Source: Azospirillum halopraeferens DSM 3675 (GTDB lineage: Bacteria > Pseudomonadota > Alphaproteobacteria > Azospirillales > Azospirillaceae). Taken from it: a stretch of DNA of 64,000 nucleotides. The position numbers and the translations under genes were made by a program. This document shows, in pieces, positions 44,316 to 53,941 of this stretch. Within the stretch, counting starts at the first letter, position 1. Each line of letters opens with the position of its first letter. The notes under the pieces are model-generated. The model had not been told where the DNA came from and ran no database searches. It saw only the letters and a program-made list of their open reading frames with translations. The stretch is taken from contig NZ_AUCF01000009.1 of assembly GCF_000429625.1 (NCBI RefSeq), positions 204,303-268,302 on the forward strand. The letters run 5' to 3'.

Positions 44316-45383
44316 GTGAGCAAGATTGCATTGATCACCGGTGTAACCGGTCAGGACGGCGCCTACCTGGCGGAATTCCTGCTGGCCCGCGGCTACGACG
44401 TCCACGGCGTCAAGCGGCGCGCCTCGTCCTTCAACACCGAACGCGTCGACCATCTCTACAAGGACCGGCATGAGCCGGAGGTGCGGTTCACCCTCCATTA
44501 CGGTGATCTGACCGATGCCACCAACCTGATCCGGCTGGTGCAGGACATACAGCCGGACGAGATCTACAATCTGGCGGCGCAGAGCCACGTCCAGGTCAGC
44601 TTCGAGACGCCGGAGTACACCGCCAACGCCGACGGCCTGGGCACGCTGCGGCTGCTGGAGGCCATCCGCATCCTTAAGATGCAGGACCGGGTGCGGTTCT
44701 ATCAGGCGTCCACCTCCGAACTGTTCGGCAAGGCGCAGGAGGTGCCGCAGACGGAGCGGACGCCCTTCCACCCGCGCTCGCCCTACGCCGTGGCCAAGAT
44801 GTACGCCTACTGGATCACGGTGAACTACCGCGAGGCGTACGGCTTCCACGCCTCCAACGGCATCCTGTTCAACCATGAGAGCCCGATCCGCGGCGAGACG
44901 TTCGTGACGCGCAAGATCACCCGCGCCGTCGCCAACATCCACCTGGGCCGGCAGGAAAAGCTCTACATCGGCAATCTGGACGCCCGGCGCGACTGGGGCC
45001 ACGCGCGCGACTATGTCGAGGGCATGTGGCTGATGATGCAGCAGGACGCGCCCGACGACTACGTCCTCGCCACCGGCGAAACCCATTCGGTGCGGGAGTT
45101 CGTGGAACTGGCCTTCGCCCGGACCGGTCGCACCCTGGTGTGGACCGGCACCGGCACGGCGGAGAAGGGAGTCGACGGGGCGAGCGGGGCGGTTCTCGTC
45201 GAGATCGACCCGCGCTATTTCCGCCCCGCCGAAGTGGACCTGCTGCTGGGCGACGCGACGAAGGCGCGCACGCGGCTGGGCTGGCACCACCGGACCACCT
45301 TCCACGACCTGGTGCACGAGATGGTGGACGCCGACCTCGACCTGATGAAACGGGAGGCCAGACGCTATGGCGACAGCGACTGA
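44316..45383 (+). CDS. gmd: GDP-mannose 4,6-dehydratase
   Basis: 355 residues, standard length. '[18 protein letters not shown]' near the N-terminus, '[14 protein letters not shown]', '[11 protein letters not shown]' and 'YAVAK' are diagnostic. It converts GDP-mannose to GDP-4-keto-6-deoxymannose. It starts with GTG after GGGAAGG. The next gene, GDP-fucose synthase, overlaps its end by 17 bases. Together they supply GDP-L-fucose. Confidence 0.96.
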   Translation: MSKIALITGVTGQDGAYLAEFLLARGYDVHGVKRRASSFNTERVDHLYKDRHEPEVRFTLHYGDLTDATNLIRLVQDIQPDEIYNLAAQSHVQVSFETPEYTANADGLGTLRLLEAIRILKMQDRVRFYQASTSELFGKAQEVPQTERTPFHPRSPYAVAKMYAYWITVNYREAYGFHASNGILFNHESPIRGETFVTRKITRAVANIHLGRQEKLYIGNLDARRDWGHARDYVEGMWLMMQQDAPDDYVLATGETHSVREFVELAFARTGRTLVWTGTGTAEKGVDGASGAVLVEIDPRYFRPAEVDLLLGDATKARTRLGWHHRTTFHDLVHEMVDADLDLMKREARRYGDSD

Positions 45384-46350
45384 TGCGGCGGAGCCGTTCG
45401 TCCTGACGGGGCGGCGGGTGTGGGTGGCCGGCCACCGGGGGATGGTGGGCTCGGCCATCGTTCGCCGGCTGGAGGCGGACGGGGCGGCGGTCCTCACCGC
45501 GGAGCGGCGCGACCTGGACCTGACCCGCCAGGCGGACGTGGAGGCGTGGCTGGACCGGCACCGGCCCGACGTGGTGGTGGTGGCCGCCGCCAAGGTCGGC
45601 GGCATCCACGCCAACGCCACCTATCCCGTCGATTTCCTGCGCGACAATCTGGCCATCGAGACCAACATCATCCACGGCGCCCATCTGGCGGACGTGGGCA
45701 AGCTGCTGTTCCTCGGGTCGTCGTGCATCTATCCGCGTCTGGCGCCGCAGCCCATGACCGAGGACGCGCTGCTGACCGGCCCGCTGGAACCGACCAACGA
45801 GTGGTACGCCATCGCCAAGATCGCCGGCATCAAGCTGTGCCAGGCCTACCGGCGCCAGTACGGGCGGGACTTCGTCGCGGTCATGCCGACCAACCTCTAC
45901 GGCCCCGGCGACAATTATCACCCCACCGACAGCCATGTGCCGGCGGCCCTGATCCGGCGCTTCCACGAGGCGAAGACGGCCGGCGCGGCGGAGGTGACGG
46001 TGTGGGGAACCGGCCGTCCCCTGCGGGAGTTCCTGTACGTGGACGATCTGGCGGACGCCTGCGCGTTCGTGCTGCGCCACCATTCCGGCGAGGCGTTCCT
46101 GAACGTCGGCACCGGCGAGGAGATCGCCATCGGTGCCTTCGCCGAAACGGTGGCGGAGGTGGTGGGCTACCGCGGCCGCATCGTCTATGACACCGGCCGT
46201 CCCGACGGCGCGCCGCGCAAGCGGCTGGACGTGTCGCGCCTGGCCGCCCTCGGCTGGCGGGCGCGCACGCCGCTGCGGGACGGGCTGGCGCTGGCCTACG
46301 CCGATTTCCTCGCCGGCGGCGGCCGCTTTCGCGACGTGACGGCGGGCTGA
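45367..46350 (+). CDS. fcl: GDP-L-fucose synthase
   Basis: 327 residues. '[18 protein letters not shown]' near 16-33, '[16 protein letters not shown]' and 'YAIAK' (YxxxK) near 146-150 match Fcl/WcaG. It epimerises and reduces GDP-4-keto-6-deoxymannose to GDP-L-fucose. It overlaps gmd by 17 bases. The fucosyltransferase-like gene at 17592-18695 is a plausible user of this product. Confidence 0.95.
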   Translation: MATATDAAEPFVLTGRRVWVAGHRGMVGSAIVRRLEADGAAVLTAERRDLDLTRQADVEAWLDRHRPDVVVVAAAKVGGIHANATYPVDFLRDNLAIETNIIHGAHLADVGKLLFLGSSCIYPRLAPQPMTEDALLTGPLEPTNEWYAIAKIAGIKLCQAYRRQYGRDFVAVMPTNLYGPGDNYHPTDSHVPAALIRRFHEAKTAGAAEVTVWGTGRPLREFLYVDDLADACAFVLRHHSGEAFLNVGTGEEIAIGAFAETVAEVVGYRGRIVYDTGRPDGAPRKRLDVSRLAALGWRARTPLRDGLALAYADFLAGGGRFRDVTAG

Positions 46351-46464
46351 GGCGCCACCGGCGTTGCATCGGCGCCGCGGCGGGATCACATAAGCGGATT
46401 CGCGGGTCGCCGGCCGGCCCGCGCCCGTGGACGCGGTCCCGGTGCGGCAAGAGGAACGACGACG

Positions 46465-48732
46465 ATGGACTCCCACATCATCCCCGAAACCCCCGGCGCG
46501 CCGGACGAGACGGACCGGCGCAACGCAGTGCGGCTGATCGCCGGCCGGGTGCGCGGCGACGGCATCGAGGCCGACGTGGACTCCGTGCCGGCGCGCTGGA
46601 TGGTCACGGCGGTGCACGACGTGGGCGTCCCCGGCACCGCCCGCCGCCTGAAGCTGCGCTTTCGCGTTCCCGTCGGGCCGCTGCCGGAGGTGGAGGCGCA
46701 GGTCTGGGAACGCCTGGTGCGGCCCGAAGGCTTCGGGCGCGCCGACGCCAGGGACCTGGGCAAGCTGGTCAAGGAGGCGTGCCTCGGTTCCAACGCCCTG
46801 GAGAAGGGACGGGGCCGCGTCGACGCCTGGTTCGTTTCGATGGCGGAGCGTGCCGCGCCACTGGGCGAGGCGTGGAAGCCCGCCGCCGTGGTCGACGACC
46901 TCGCCCGCGCCGCCTCGTATGGCGGCCGCATCCCGCGCCTGCAGGCTCTGCTGGACGCGCTGGAGGAAGCGTTCTCCACGGCGGTCGCCCGCGCCGGCCT
47001 CAAGGTGCGCCGCTCCCGGCTGGAGGACGCGTCGGGGCTGGGCGTCTATCTCGACGGCTTCGCCACGGCGCGCTCGATGGTGCGCACGCTGCGCCTGTAC
47101 GTCGGCCCCACCAACTCCGGCAAGACCCACGCGGCGATGGACCGGCTGGCGGAGGCGGCGAGCGGCTGCTACCTGGCGCCGCTGCGCCTGCTGGCGCTGG
47201 AGGGGCAGGAGGCGCTGGAGACCCGCGGCCGGCCGTGCAGCCTGGTGACGGGCGAGGAGCGCGACGTGCGCCCCGGCGCCGGGCATGTGTCCTCGACCAT
47301 CGAGATGGTCAACACCGGCCGGGTGTGGGGCGCCTGCGTCATCGACGAGATCCAGATGATCGGCGACCCCGACCGCGGCTGGGCCTGGACCCAGGCGGTG
47401 GCGGGCGTCGCCGCTCCGGAGATCATCATGACCGGTTCGGCCGACGCCATCCCCTACGTCCGGCGGCTGGTGGAGGCGACGGGCGAGGAGCTGGAAATCG
47501 TCGAGTTTACCCGCAAGTCGCCCCTGCGGGTGCAGGAGGAGCGGGTTCCGCTGGCCGAGGTGCGCCGCGGCGATGCGGTGGTCGCCTTCTCCCGGCGCGA
47601 CGTCATGGGGCTGCGGCGCGAGCTGCTGGCGCGCGACCATACGGTGGCGGTCATCTACGGCGCCCTGTCGCCGGAGGTGCGCCGGGCCGAGGCGCGCCGC
47701 TTCCGCGAGGGGCAGGCGGACGTGCTGGTGGCCACCGACGCCATCGGCATGGGGCTCAACCTGCCCATCGCGCGGGTCGTGCTGTCGACCACCCGCAAGT
47801 TCGACGGCCGCGAGGAGCGCGAGCTGACGCCTTCCGAGATCCGCCAGATCGGCGGGCGCGCCGGCCGCTACGGCATGCACGAGGAGGGGCGCGTCGCGGT
47901 GCTGGAGGGGGAATCCATCAACCCCGTGCGCCGCGCCCTGACCAGCCCGCCCCTGCCGCCCGACGACCCGCGCCCCTGGATCTCCCCCAACCTGGTCCAT
48001 GTGGAGGCGATCGCCCGCGAGCTGGACACCGACAGCCTGGCCAAGGTGCTGCGCACCGCCGGGCAGGAGCTGCTGCGGGCCCACCAGACCTTCCGCATGA
48101 CCGACCTGGAGGGGCGCATCCAGGCGGCCCAGGCGGTGGACCGGGCGCGGCTGCCGCTGGCGGTGCGCGACATGCTGGCCCGCTGCCCCATCGACAGCCG
48201 CGACCAGAACCAGCTCCGCCTGCTGGCCCAGTGGGCGATGAACCAGGGCAAGGAGCGGCCCAACCCGGCCCCCCAGGAGGCGGAGCGCTTCACCCACCGC
48301 GTCGGCACCGATGTGGAGCTGGAGGGGGCGGAGCGGGCGGTGAAGGCGCTGACCTCCTACGCCTGGCTGGCCTACCGTTTCCCCGACGCCTACCCGGAGA
48401 TGGACCTGTGCCTGGAGCGCCGGGCCACCCTCAACGCCTTCATCGAGCGCACTCTGGCCGAACGCAGCCTGCAGCGGGCCTGCCCGGTGTGCGGCACGCG
48501 CCTCAAGGCGACGCACCGCTTCCGCGTCTGCGACGCCTGCTACGGCGAGCGGCTGGAGCGCCGCGGCGGGACACGGGATGCACCGCCCCACGCGCCGCCC
48601 CACGCCCGGGGCCGGCATCCCCATTTCCACCACCCGGTCGACGCCCCGCGTGGCGGCGGCGAGCAGCGGGCGCCGGAGGGCAGGGCGGACCGTGCCCATC
48701 CCCGGCGCGGGGCGAAGCGCCCGGCCCGGTAG
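46465..48732 (+). CDS. Suv3-like ATP-dependent RNA helicase
   Basis: 755 residues. P-loop 'GPTNSGKT' near 213, 'DEIQMIGDPDRGWAWTQA' near 293 (the DEIQ box typical of Suv3, not DEAD), 'GSADAI', and a C-terminal helicase core with 'IGMGLNLPI' and 'QIGGRAGRYG'. A zinc-type CPVC/CDAC pair lies near 672-690, followed by a His/Arg/Pro-rich tail. Suv3 proteins unwind RNA for degradation, in mitochondria and in many alphaproteobacteria. Not part of the glycan system in any evident way. Confidence 0.92.
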   Translation: MDSHIIPETPGAPDETDRRNAVRLIAGRVRGDGIEADVDSVPARWMVTAVHDVGVPGTARRLKLRFRVPVGPLPEVEAQVWERLVRPEGFGRADARDLGKLVKEACLGSNALEKGRGRVDAWFVSMAERAAPLGEAWKPAAVVDDLARAASYGGRIPRLQALLDALEEAFSTAVARAGLKVRRSRLEDASGLGVYLDGFATARSMVRTLRLYVGPTNSGKTHAAMDRLAEAASGCYLAPLRLLALEGQEALETRGRPCSLVTGEERDVRPGAGHVSSTIEMVNTGRVWGACVIDEIQMIGDPDRGWAWTQAVAGVAAPEIIMTGSADAIPYVRRLVEATGEELEIVEFTRKSPLRVQEERVPLAEVRRGDAVVAFSRRDVMGLRRELLARDHTVAVIYGALSPEVRRAEARRFREGQADVLVATDAIGMGLNLPIARVVLSTTRKFDGREERELTPSEIRQIGGRAGRYGMHEEGRVAVLEGESINPVRRALTSPPLPPDDPRPWISPNLVHVEAIARELDTDSLAKVLRTAGQELLRAHQTFRMTDLEGRIQAAQAVDRARLPLAVRDMLARCPIDSRDQNQLRLLAQWAMNQGKERPNPAPQEAERFTHRVGTDVELEGAERAVKALTSYAWLAYRFPDAYPEMDLCLERRATLNAFIERTLAERSLQRACPVCGTRLKATHRFRVCDACYGERLERRGGTRDAPPHAPPHARGRHPHFHHPVDAPRGGGEQRAPEGRADRAHPRRGAKRPAR

Positions 48733-48870
48733 CCCCGTTCCCGGTGCCGCGTCGTTCGGTGCCACCGGCGCCTGTTGCCGGGACGCCGCCCGGTGCGCTA
48801 AGCAGACGGTGTCCGAACGCCGCCCGGGGACGGACGGGTGCGGTGCCGTTCAGCCAGCAAGAGGCGTCTC

Positions 48871-49572
48871 ATGATCCGCGTGTTCATCGGCTATGACCCG
48901 AACGAGACGGTGGCGTGGCACGTCCTGTCCCACAGCATCCACACCCGTTCCAGCCGCCCGGTGACCATCGCGCCGGTGATGCTGTCGCAACTGGACGGCC
49001 TGATGTGGCGCGAGCGCAACCCGTTGCAATCGACGGAGTTCTCGTTCTCGCGCTTCCTCGTCCCTTACCTGTGCGGTTACGAGGGCTGGGCGATCTTCAT
49101 GGACTGCGACATGATGGTGGTCGACGACATCGCCCGCCTGTGGGACCTGCGCGACGACCGCTACGCCGTGATGGCGACCAAGCACGACCATCGCCCGAAG
49201 GAGGACGTGAAGTTCCTCGGCGCGGTCCAGACCCGGTACGAGAAGAAGAACTGGTCCGCCGTGATGATGTTCAACTGCGCCGCCTGCCGCGCCCTGACGC
49301 CGGAGTACGTCAACACGGCGTCCGGCCTGGAGCTGCACCAGTTCAAGTGGCTGGACGGCGACGAGCGGATCGGCGACATCCCGCTGCGCTGGAACCATCT
49401 GGTCGGCTACCAGGAGGACCGGCCGCTTGACACCATCTCGAACCTGCACTGGACGGTGGGCGGCCCTTATTTCGACGCGTACGCCGACACCTCCTACGCC
49501 CGCGAATGGTTCGCCGAACGCGACGCCATGCTGCACGCCACCTCCGGGCGCGGCACCGGCAAGGGGTCGTGA
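48871..49572 (+). CDS. GT8-like glycosyltransferase
   Basis: 233 residues. 'RVFIGYDPNETVAWHVL' at the start and 'WAIFMDCDMMVVDDIARLW' (DxD motif) near 70-90 are typical of GT8-like transferases in alphaproteobacteria. 'NWSAVMMFNC' and 'HWTVGGPYFD' also fit. GAGGCG precedes the ATG. It lies between the helicase and a UDP-glucuronate epimerase-like gene and may extend the glycan region. Confidence 0.8.
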   Translation: MIRVFIGYDPNETVAWHVLSHSIHTRSSRPVTIAPVMLSQLDGLMWRERNPLQSTEFSFSRFLVPYLCGYEGWAIFMDCDMMVVDDIARLWDLRDDRYAVMATKHDHRPKEDVKFLGAVQTRYEKKNWSAVMMFNCAACRALTPEYVNTASGLELHQFKWLDGDERIGDIPLRWNHLVGYQEDRPLDTISNLHWTVGGPYFDAYADTSYAREWFAERDAMLHATSGRGTGKGS

Positions 49573-49683
49573 GCCGGCGCTGCCCGCATTCGTCTTGAAC
49601 CCGCCCTGCGGTTGCTCTAAGTGCATCAGGCTTCCGGCCCGATGCACCGTCGGCCGGCGCCCGCCTGCCAGAGAGGGACGCTC

Positions 49684-50667
49684 ATGACCATCGTCGTTAC
49701 CGGCGCCGCCGGCTTCATCGGCTCCCACGTGACGGCGGCGCTTCTGGCGCGGGGCGACCGGGTCGTCGGCATCGACAACCTGAACGACTATTACGACGTG
49801 CGGCTCAAGGAGGCGCGCCTGGCGCGCTTCGACGGCAACCCGGCCTTCCGCTTCGTGCGGGCCGACATCGGCGACCGCGCGGCCGTCGAGGCGCTGCTGC
49901 CCGACCTGCGGGACTGCACCGGGATCGTCCACCTCGCCGCCCAGGCGGGGGTGCGCTATTCGCTGGAGAACCCGTACGCCTACATCGACACCAACGTCAC
50001 CGGCCAGGTGGCCATGCTGGAGGCGGCGCGTCACCTGCCGCGCCTGAAGCATCTGGTGTACGCCAGCTCCTCGTCGGTGTACGGCGGCAACCGCGACCTG
50101 CCGTTCTCGGTGGCCGACCGGGTCGACCGGCCGCTGTCGGTGTACGCCGCCACCAAGAAGGCGGGGGAGATGCTGGCCCACGCCTACGCCCACAATTACG
50201 GCATCGCGTCCACCGGCCTGCGCTTCTTCACGGTCTACGGGCCGTGGGGCCGGCCGGACATGGCGGCCTTCCTGTTCGCCGACGCCATCGTCGGCGGGCG
50301 GCCGATCCGGGTGTTCAACGGCGGCGACATGAAGCGCGACTTCACCTACATCGACGACATCGTCGCCGGCGTGGTGGCCGCGCTGGACCGCCCGGCGCCG
50401 CCCGACGACCACGGCGTGCCCCACCGCGTGTTCAACCTGGGCAACCACCGCTGCGAGGAGCTGATGCGCTTCATCGCCCTGCTGGAGGAGGCGCTGGGGC
50501 GCCGGGCGGAAAAGCGGATGGAGCCGATGCAGATGGCCGACGTCCCCGCCACCTATGCCGACATCGAGGCCAGCCGGCGCGAGTTGGGCTACGAGCCGGC
50601 CACCCCCATTGACGTGGGCATCCCGCGCTTCGTCGACTGGTACAAGTCCTACCACAAGGTGACCTGA
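49684..50667 (+). CDS. UDP-glucuronate 4-epimerase-like SDR
   Basis: 327 residues. 'IVVTGAAGFIGSHVTAALL', 'VVGIDNLNDYYDVRLKEARL' and 'AAQAGVRYSLENPYAYIDTN' are close to the UDP-glucuronate epimerase group (LspL/Cap1J). The catalytic 'YAATK' is present. It would make UDP-galacturonate. The start follows AGAGAGGG. Upstream frame to 49621 lacks homology. Confidence 0.88.
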   Translation: MTIVVTGAAGFIGSHVTAALLARGDRVVGIDNLNDYYDVRLKEARLARFDGNPAFRFVRADIGDRAAVEALLPDLRDCTGIVHLAAQAGVRYSLENPYAYIDTNVTGQVAMLEAARHLPRLKHLVYASSSSVYGGNRDLPFSVADRVDRPLSVYAATKKAGEMLAHAYAHNYGIASTGLRFFTVYGPWGRPDMAAFLFADAIVGGRPIRVFNGGDMKRDFTYIDDIVAGVVAALDRPAPPDDHGVPHRVFNLGNHRCEELMRFIALLEEALGRRAEKRMEPMQMADVPATYADIEASRRELGYEPATPIDVGIPRFVDWYKSYHKVT

Positions 50668-50813
50668 TTCCGGCCGCCGGGCGAAGCGTCCGGCAAGCCA
50701 TTCCTTAACCGAACCGCCAGTGCATTTTGCTATCGCTTGCCGTGGGCCGCCGCTACCGTGATCGCACGCCCGGACAGTGTCCCCCGTGCGAACCGGAAAC
50801 AGGAGCGGAACCC

Positions 50814-51002
50814 ATGACTGACCCGCTGCGCCCCGCCAGCCTCGAGACGGCCTTCGGCAATGCCCGCGCTCTGTGCCGCGAAATGGAAGCCGAGGCCGTG
50901 TCCCCGGCCTTCGATGCGGCCATGGACGTGGCCTGCCGCCTGAACGAACTGTTCCTTCTGCGCAGCCCCGTGAAGTCCGGCGTCGCCGGCCGCGCCGCCT
51001 GA
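50814..51002 (+). CDS. Small hypothetical protein
   Basis: 62 residues, no recognised family. It is mostly helical with 'ETAFGNARALCREMEAEA' and 'AFDAAMDVACRLNELFLL'. The strong ribosome site AGGAGCGG eight bases before the ATG supports it as a real gene. It converges with CysNC, 31 bases away, and a 7-bp GC hairpin spans its stop codon (50993-51010). Confidence 0.55.
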   Translation: MTDPLRPASLETAFGNARALCREMEAEAVSPAFDAAMDVACRLNELFLLRSPVKSGVAGRAA

Positions 51003-51033
51003 CGGCGGCGGGCGCGGCGCGCGGCGGGCTCCC

Positions 51034-52932
51034 TTACGCGATGCCGCGCGCCTTCAGGGCGGCGACGACCTGGTCGGCCAGGGTCTCCGGGTCGTGCTCG
51101 CCGGCGGCCAGCACCAGTTCGGCGTTCTCCGGCGGCTCGTAGGGGGAGCTGATGCCGGTGAAGTTGGCGATCGTCCCCTTGCGCGCCTTGGCGTACAGGC
51201 CCTTGGGGTCGCGCTGCTCGCACACCTCCAGCGGTGCGTCCACCCAGACCTCCAGGAACTCGTCCGCTCCCACCAGGGAGCGGGCCATCCGCCGTTCCTC
51301 CCGGAAGGGCGAGATGAACGACACCAGCACGATCAGCCCGGCGTCCACGAACAGCCTGGCGGTTTCCGCCACCCGGCGGATGTTCTCGACCCGGTCCTCC
51401 TCGGTGAAGCCCAGGTCCTTGTTCAGGCCGTGGCGCACGTTGTCGCCGTCCAGCGTGTAGGTGTGATAGCCGCCGGCGTGCAGCTTCTTCTCCACCAGGT
51501 TGGCCACCGTCGACTTGCCCGCTCCCGACAGGCCGGTGAACCACAGGATGCAGGGCTTCTGCCCCTTGGCGGCGGCCCGGGCCGCCTTGTCCACCGTCAT
51601 GGGCTGCCAGTGGATGTTCTGCGCCCGCCGCAGCGCGAAGGTGATGGTGCCGCAGCCCAGCGTGGCGTTGGTCACCCGGTCGATCAGGATGAAGGACCCG
51701 GTCTCCCGGCACTCGGCGTAGGCGTCGAACGGCACGGGATGGTCGAGCGCCAGATTGCAGAAGCCGACCTCGTTCAGCTCCAGCCGCTTGCCGGCAGTGT
51801 GCTCCAGGGTGTTGACGTTGACCTTGTGCTTGATCTCCGTGATCTGTCCGCCCACCAGATGGGTGCCGAACTGCAGCAGGTAGCCGCGCCCCGGCATCAT
51901 CGCGTGGTCGTTCATCCACACCACATGGGCGGCGAACTGGTCGGCCACCTCCGGCCGCGCCCCGGCGGCGGCGATCACGTCGCCGCGGCTGACGTCGATC
52001 TCGTCGGTGAGGGTCAGTGTCACCGCCTGGCCGGCTACCGCCTCCTCCAGGTCGCCGTCCATGGTGACGATGCGGGCAACCGTCGAGGTGCGCGCCGACG
52101 GCAGCACCGCCACCGCGTCGCCCGGCCGCACCCGTCCCGCCACGATGGTGCCGGAAAAGCCGCGGAAATCCTGGTTGGGGCGGTTCACCCACTGCACGGG
52201 GAAGCGCAGCGGCGCCTGCGTGCGGGCCGCGGCCACCTCCACCGTCTCCAGGAAGGGCAGGAGCGCCGGCCCCTCCCACCAGGGCATGGCGGTGCCGGGG
52301 GTGGTGACGTTCTCGCCCGCCAGCGCCGACAGGGGAATGCAGGTGACGTGCGGGATGTCCAGCCGATCGGCGAAGGCGCGGTATTCCGCGACGATGCGCT
52401 CGAACACCGACCGGTCGTAGCCGACCAGGTCCATCTTGTTGACCGCCACGACCACGTGGCGGATGCCCAGCAGCGAGACGATGTAGCTGTGGCGCCGCGT
52501 CTGGGTCAGCACGCCCTTGCGGGCGTCCACCAGCAGCACCGCCAGGTCGGCGGTGGAGGCGCCGGTGGCCATGTTGCGGGTGTACTGCTCGTGGCCCGGC
52601 GTGTCGGCCACGATGAACTTGCGCCGGTCGGTGGCGAAGAACCGGTAGGCGACGTCGATGGTGATGCCCTGCTCGCGCTCCGCCTGCAAACCGTCGGTCA
52701 GCAGGGCCAGGTCGATGGCGCCGCCGGTGGTGCCCCAGCGCGCGCTGTCCTTGTCCAGCGCCGCGAGCTGGTCCTCGAAGATCTGCTTGGAATCGTACAG
52801 CAGGCGGCCGATCAGCGTGCTCTTGCCGTCGTCGACCGAGCCGCAGGTGATGAAACGCAGCAGGTCCTTGTTCTCCTGCTCGTGCAGGTACGCCAGGACC
52901 TCTTGCGTGGCGGCGGTGAACCGGTCCTGCAT
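51034..52932 (-). CDS. cysNC: Bifunctional sulfate adenylyltransferase subunit 1/adenylylsulfate kinase (CysNC, NodQ type)
   Basis: 632 residues. N-terminal GTPase domain: '[15 protein letters not shown]' near 31-45, '[12 protein letters not shown]' and 'NKMDLV'. C-terminal APS kinase: '[18 protein letters not shown]' near 460-478. This NodQ-like fusion works with CysD to make APS and then PAPS. Its ATG overlaps the CysD stop by one base. The sulfotransferase at 4631-7270 is an obvious consumer in this window. Confidence 0.95.
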   Translation of the reverse strand: MQDRFTAATQEVLAYLHEQENKDLLRFITCGSVDDGKSTLIGRLLYDSKQIFEDQLAALDKDSARWGTTGGAIDLALLTDGLQAEREQGITIDVAYRFFATDRRKFIVADTPGHEQYTRNMATGASTADLAVLLVDARKGVLTQTRRHSYIVSLLGIRHVVVAVNKMDLVGYDRSVFERIVAEYRAFADRLDIPHVTCIPLSALAGENVTTPGTAMPWWEGPALLPFLETVEVAAARTQAPLRFPVQWVNRPNQDFRGFSGTIVAGRVRPGDAVAVLPSARTSTVARIVTMDGDLEEAVAGQAVTLTLTDEIDVSRGDVIAAAGARPEVADQFAAHVVWMNDHAMMPGRGYLLQFGTHLVGGQITEIKHKVNVNTLEHTAGKRLELNEVGFCNLALDHPVPFDAYAECRETGSFILIDRVTNATLGCGTITFALRRAQNIHWQPMTVDKAARAAAKGQKPCILWFTGLSGAGKSTVANLVEKKLHAGGYHTYTLDGDNVRHGLNKDLGFTEEDRVENIRRVAETARLFVDAGLIVLVSFISPFREERRMARSLVGADEFLEVWVDAPLEVCEQRDPKGLYAKARKGTIANFTGISSPYEPPENAELVLAAGEHDPETLADQVVAALKARGIA

Positions 52933-53843
52933 CAGAAATACCCTTCCTGCTTCTTGCGCTCCATGGAGGCGGACTGATCGTGGTCGATGACCCGGCCCTG
53001 GCGCTCGGATGTGCGCGACAGCAGCATCTCGCGGATGATCTCGGGCAGGGAGGCGGCGGTGCTTTCCACCGCACCGGTCAGCGGATAGCAGCCCAGCGTG
53101 CGGAACCGCACCCAGCGCATCTCCGGCTCCTCGCCGGGGCGCAGCGGCATGCGCTCGTCATCCACCATGATGAGGGTGCCGTCGCGCTCCACCACCGGGC
53201 GCGGCTTGGCGAAGTACAGCGGCACAACCGGGATGTTCTCAAGGTAGATGTACTGCCAGATGTCCTGCTCGGTCCAGTTGGACAGGGGGAAGACCCGGAT
53301 GCTCTCGCCCTTGTGGATGCGGCCGTTGTAGAGGTTCCACAGCTCCGGCCGCTGGTTCTTCGGGTCCCAGCGGTGGGAGGCGCTGCGGAAGGAGAAGATG
53401 CGCTCCTTGGCGCGGCTCTTCTCCTCGTCGCGCCGCGCGCCGCCGAAGGCCGCGTCGAAGCCGTAGCGGTCCAGCGCCTGGCGCAGGGCCTGGGTCTTCA
53501 TCACGTCGGTGTGGACGGCGGAGCCGTGGGTGAAAGGACCGATCCCCTGCGCCACGCCCTCCTCGTTGATGTGGACCAGCAGATCCACCCCGAGGTCGCG
53601 CGCGCGCGCGTCGCGGAACGCGATCATCTCCCGGAACTTCCAGGTGGTGTCCACGTGCAGCAGGGGGAACGGCGGCTTGGACGGATGGAACGCCTTCATC
53701 GCCAGGTGCAGCATGACGGCGCTGTCCTTGCCGATGGAATAGAGCATCACGGGGTTGCGGAACTGGGCCGCCACCTCGCGCATGATGTGGATGCTCTCCG
53801 CCTCCAGGCGTTGCAGGTGGGTCAGGCGAACGGGATCGGACAT
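52932..53843 (-). CDS. cysD: Sulfate adenylyltransferase subunit 2 (CysD/NodP)
   Basis: 303 residues, the family's normal length. '[16 protein letters not shown]' (PP-loop SxGKDS) near 34-49 and '[21 protein letters not shown]' are diagnostic. It activates sulfate with ATP to form APS, helped by the CysN GTPase. The start [14 protein letters not shown] agrees with the family; an upstream ATG at 53891 does not. Coupled to cysNC by a one-base overlap. Confidence 0.96.
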   Translation of the reverse strand: MSDPVRLTHLQRLEAESIHIMREVAAQFRNPVMLYSIGKDSAVMLHLAMKAFHPSKPPFPLLHVDTTWKFREMIAFRDARARDLGVDLLVHINEEGVAQGIGPFTHGSAVHTDVMKTQALRQALDRYGFDAAFGGARRDEEKSRAKERIFSFRSASHRWDPKNQRPELWNLYNGRIHKGESIRVFPLSNWTEQDIWQYIYLENIPVVPLYFAKPRPVVERDGTLIMVDDERMPLRPGEEPEMRWVRFRTLGCYPLTGAVESTAASLPEIIREMLLSRTSERQGRVIDHDQSASMERKKQEGYF

Positions 53844-53941
53844 GGGACAGCTCGGGCGCCGGGATCGCTTCAGGTCGGTGGTGTGTATCACGGTCGAACC
53901 ACAAATGAAACGGACAAAATATTCACGAGACCCGGATTATT

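Noticed and set aside
44917..48765. 1282-codon antisense open frame over gmd, fcl and the helicase
   Set aside because: The sense genes carry diagnostic motifs; the antisense product is Arg/Ala/Gly-rich and crosses several gene boundaries.
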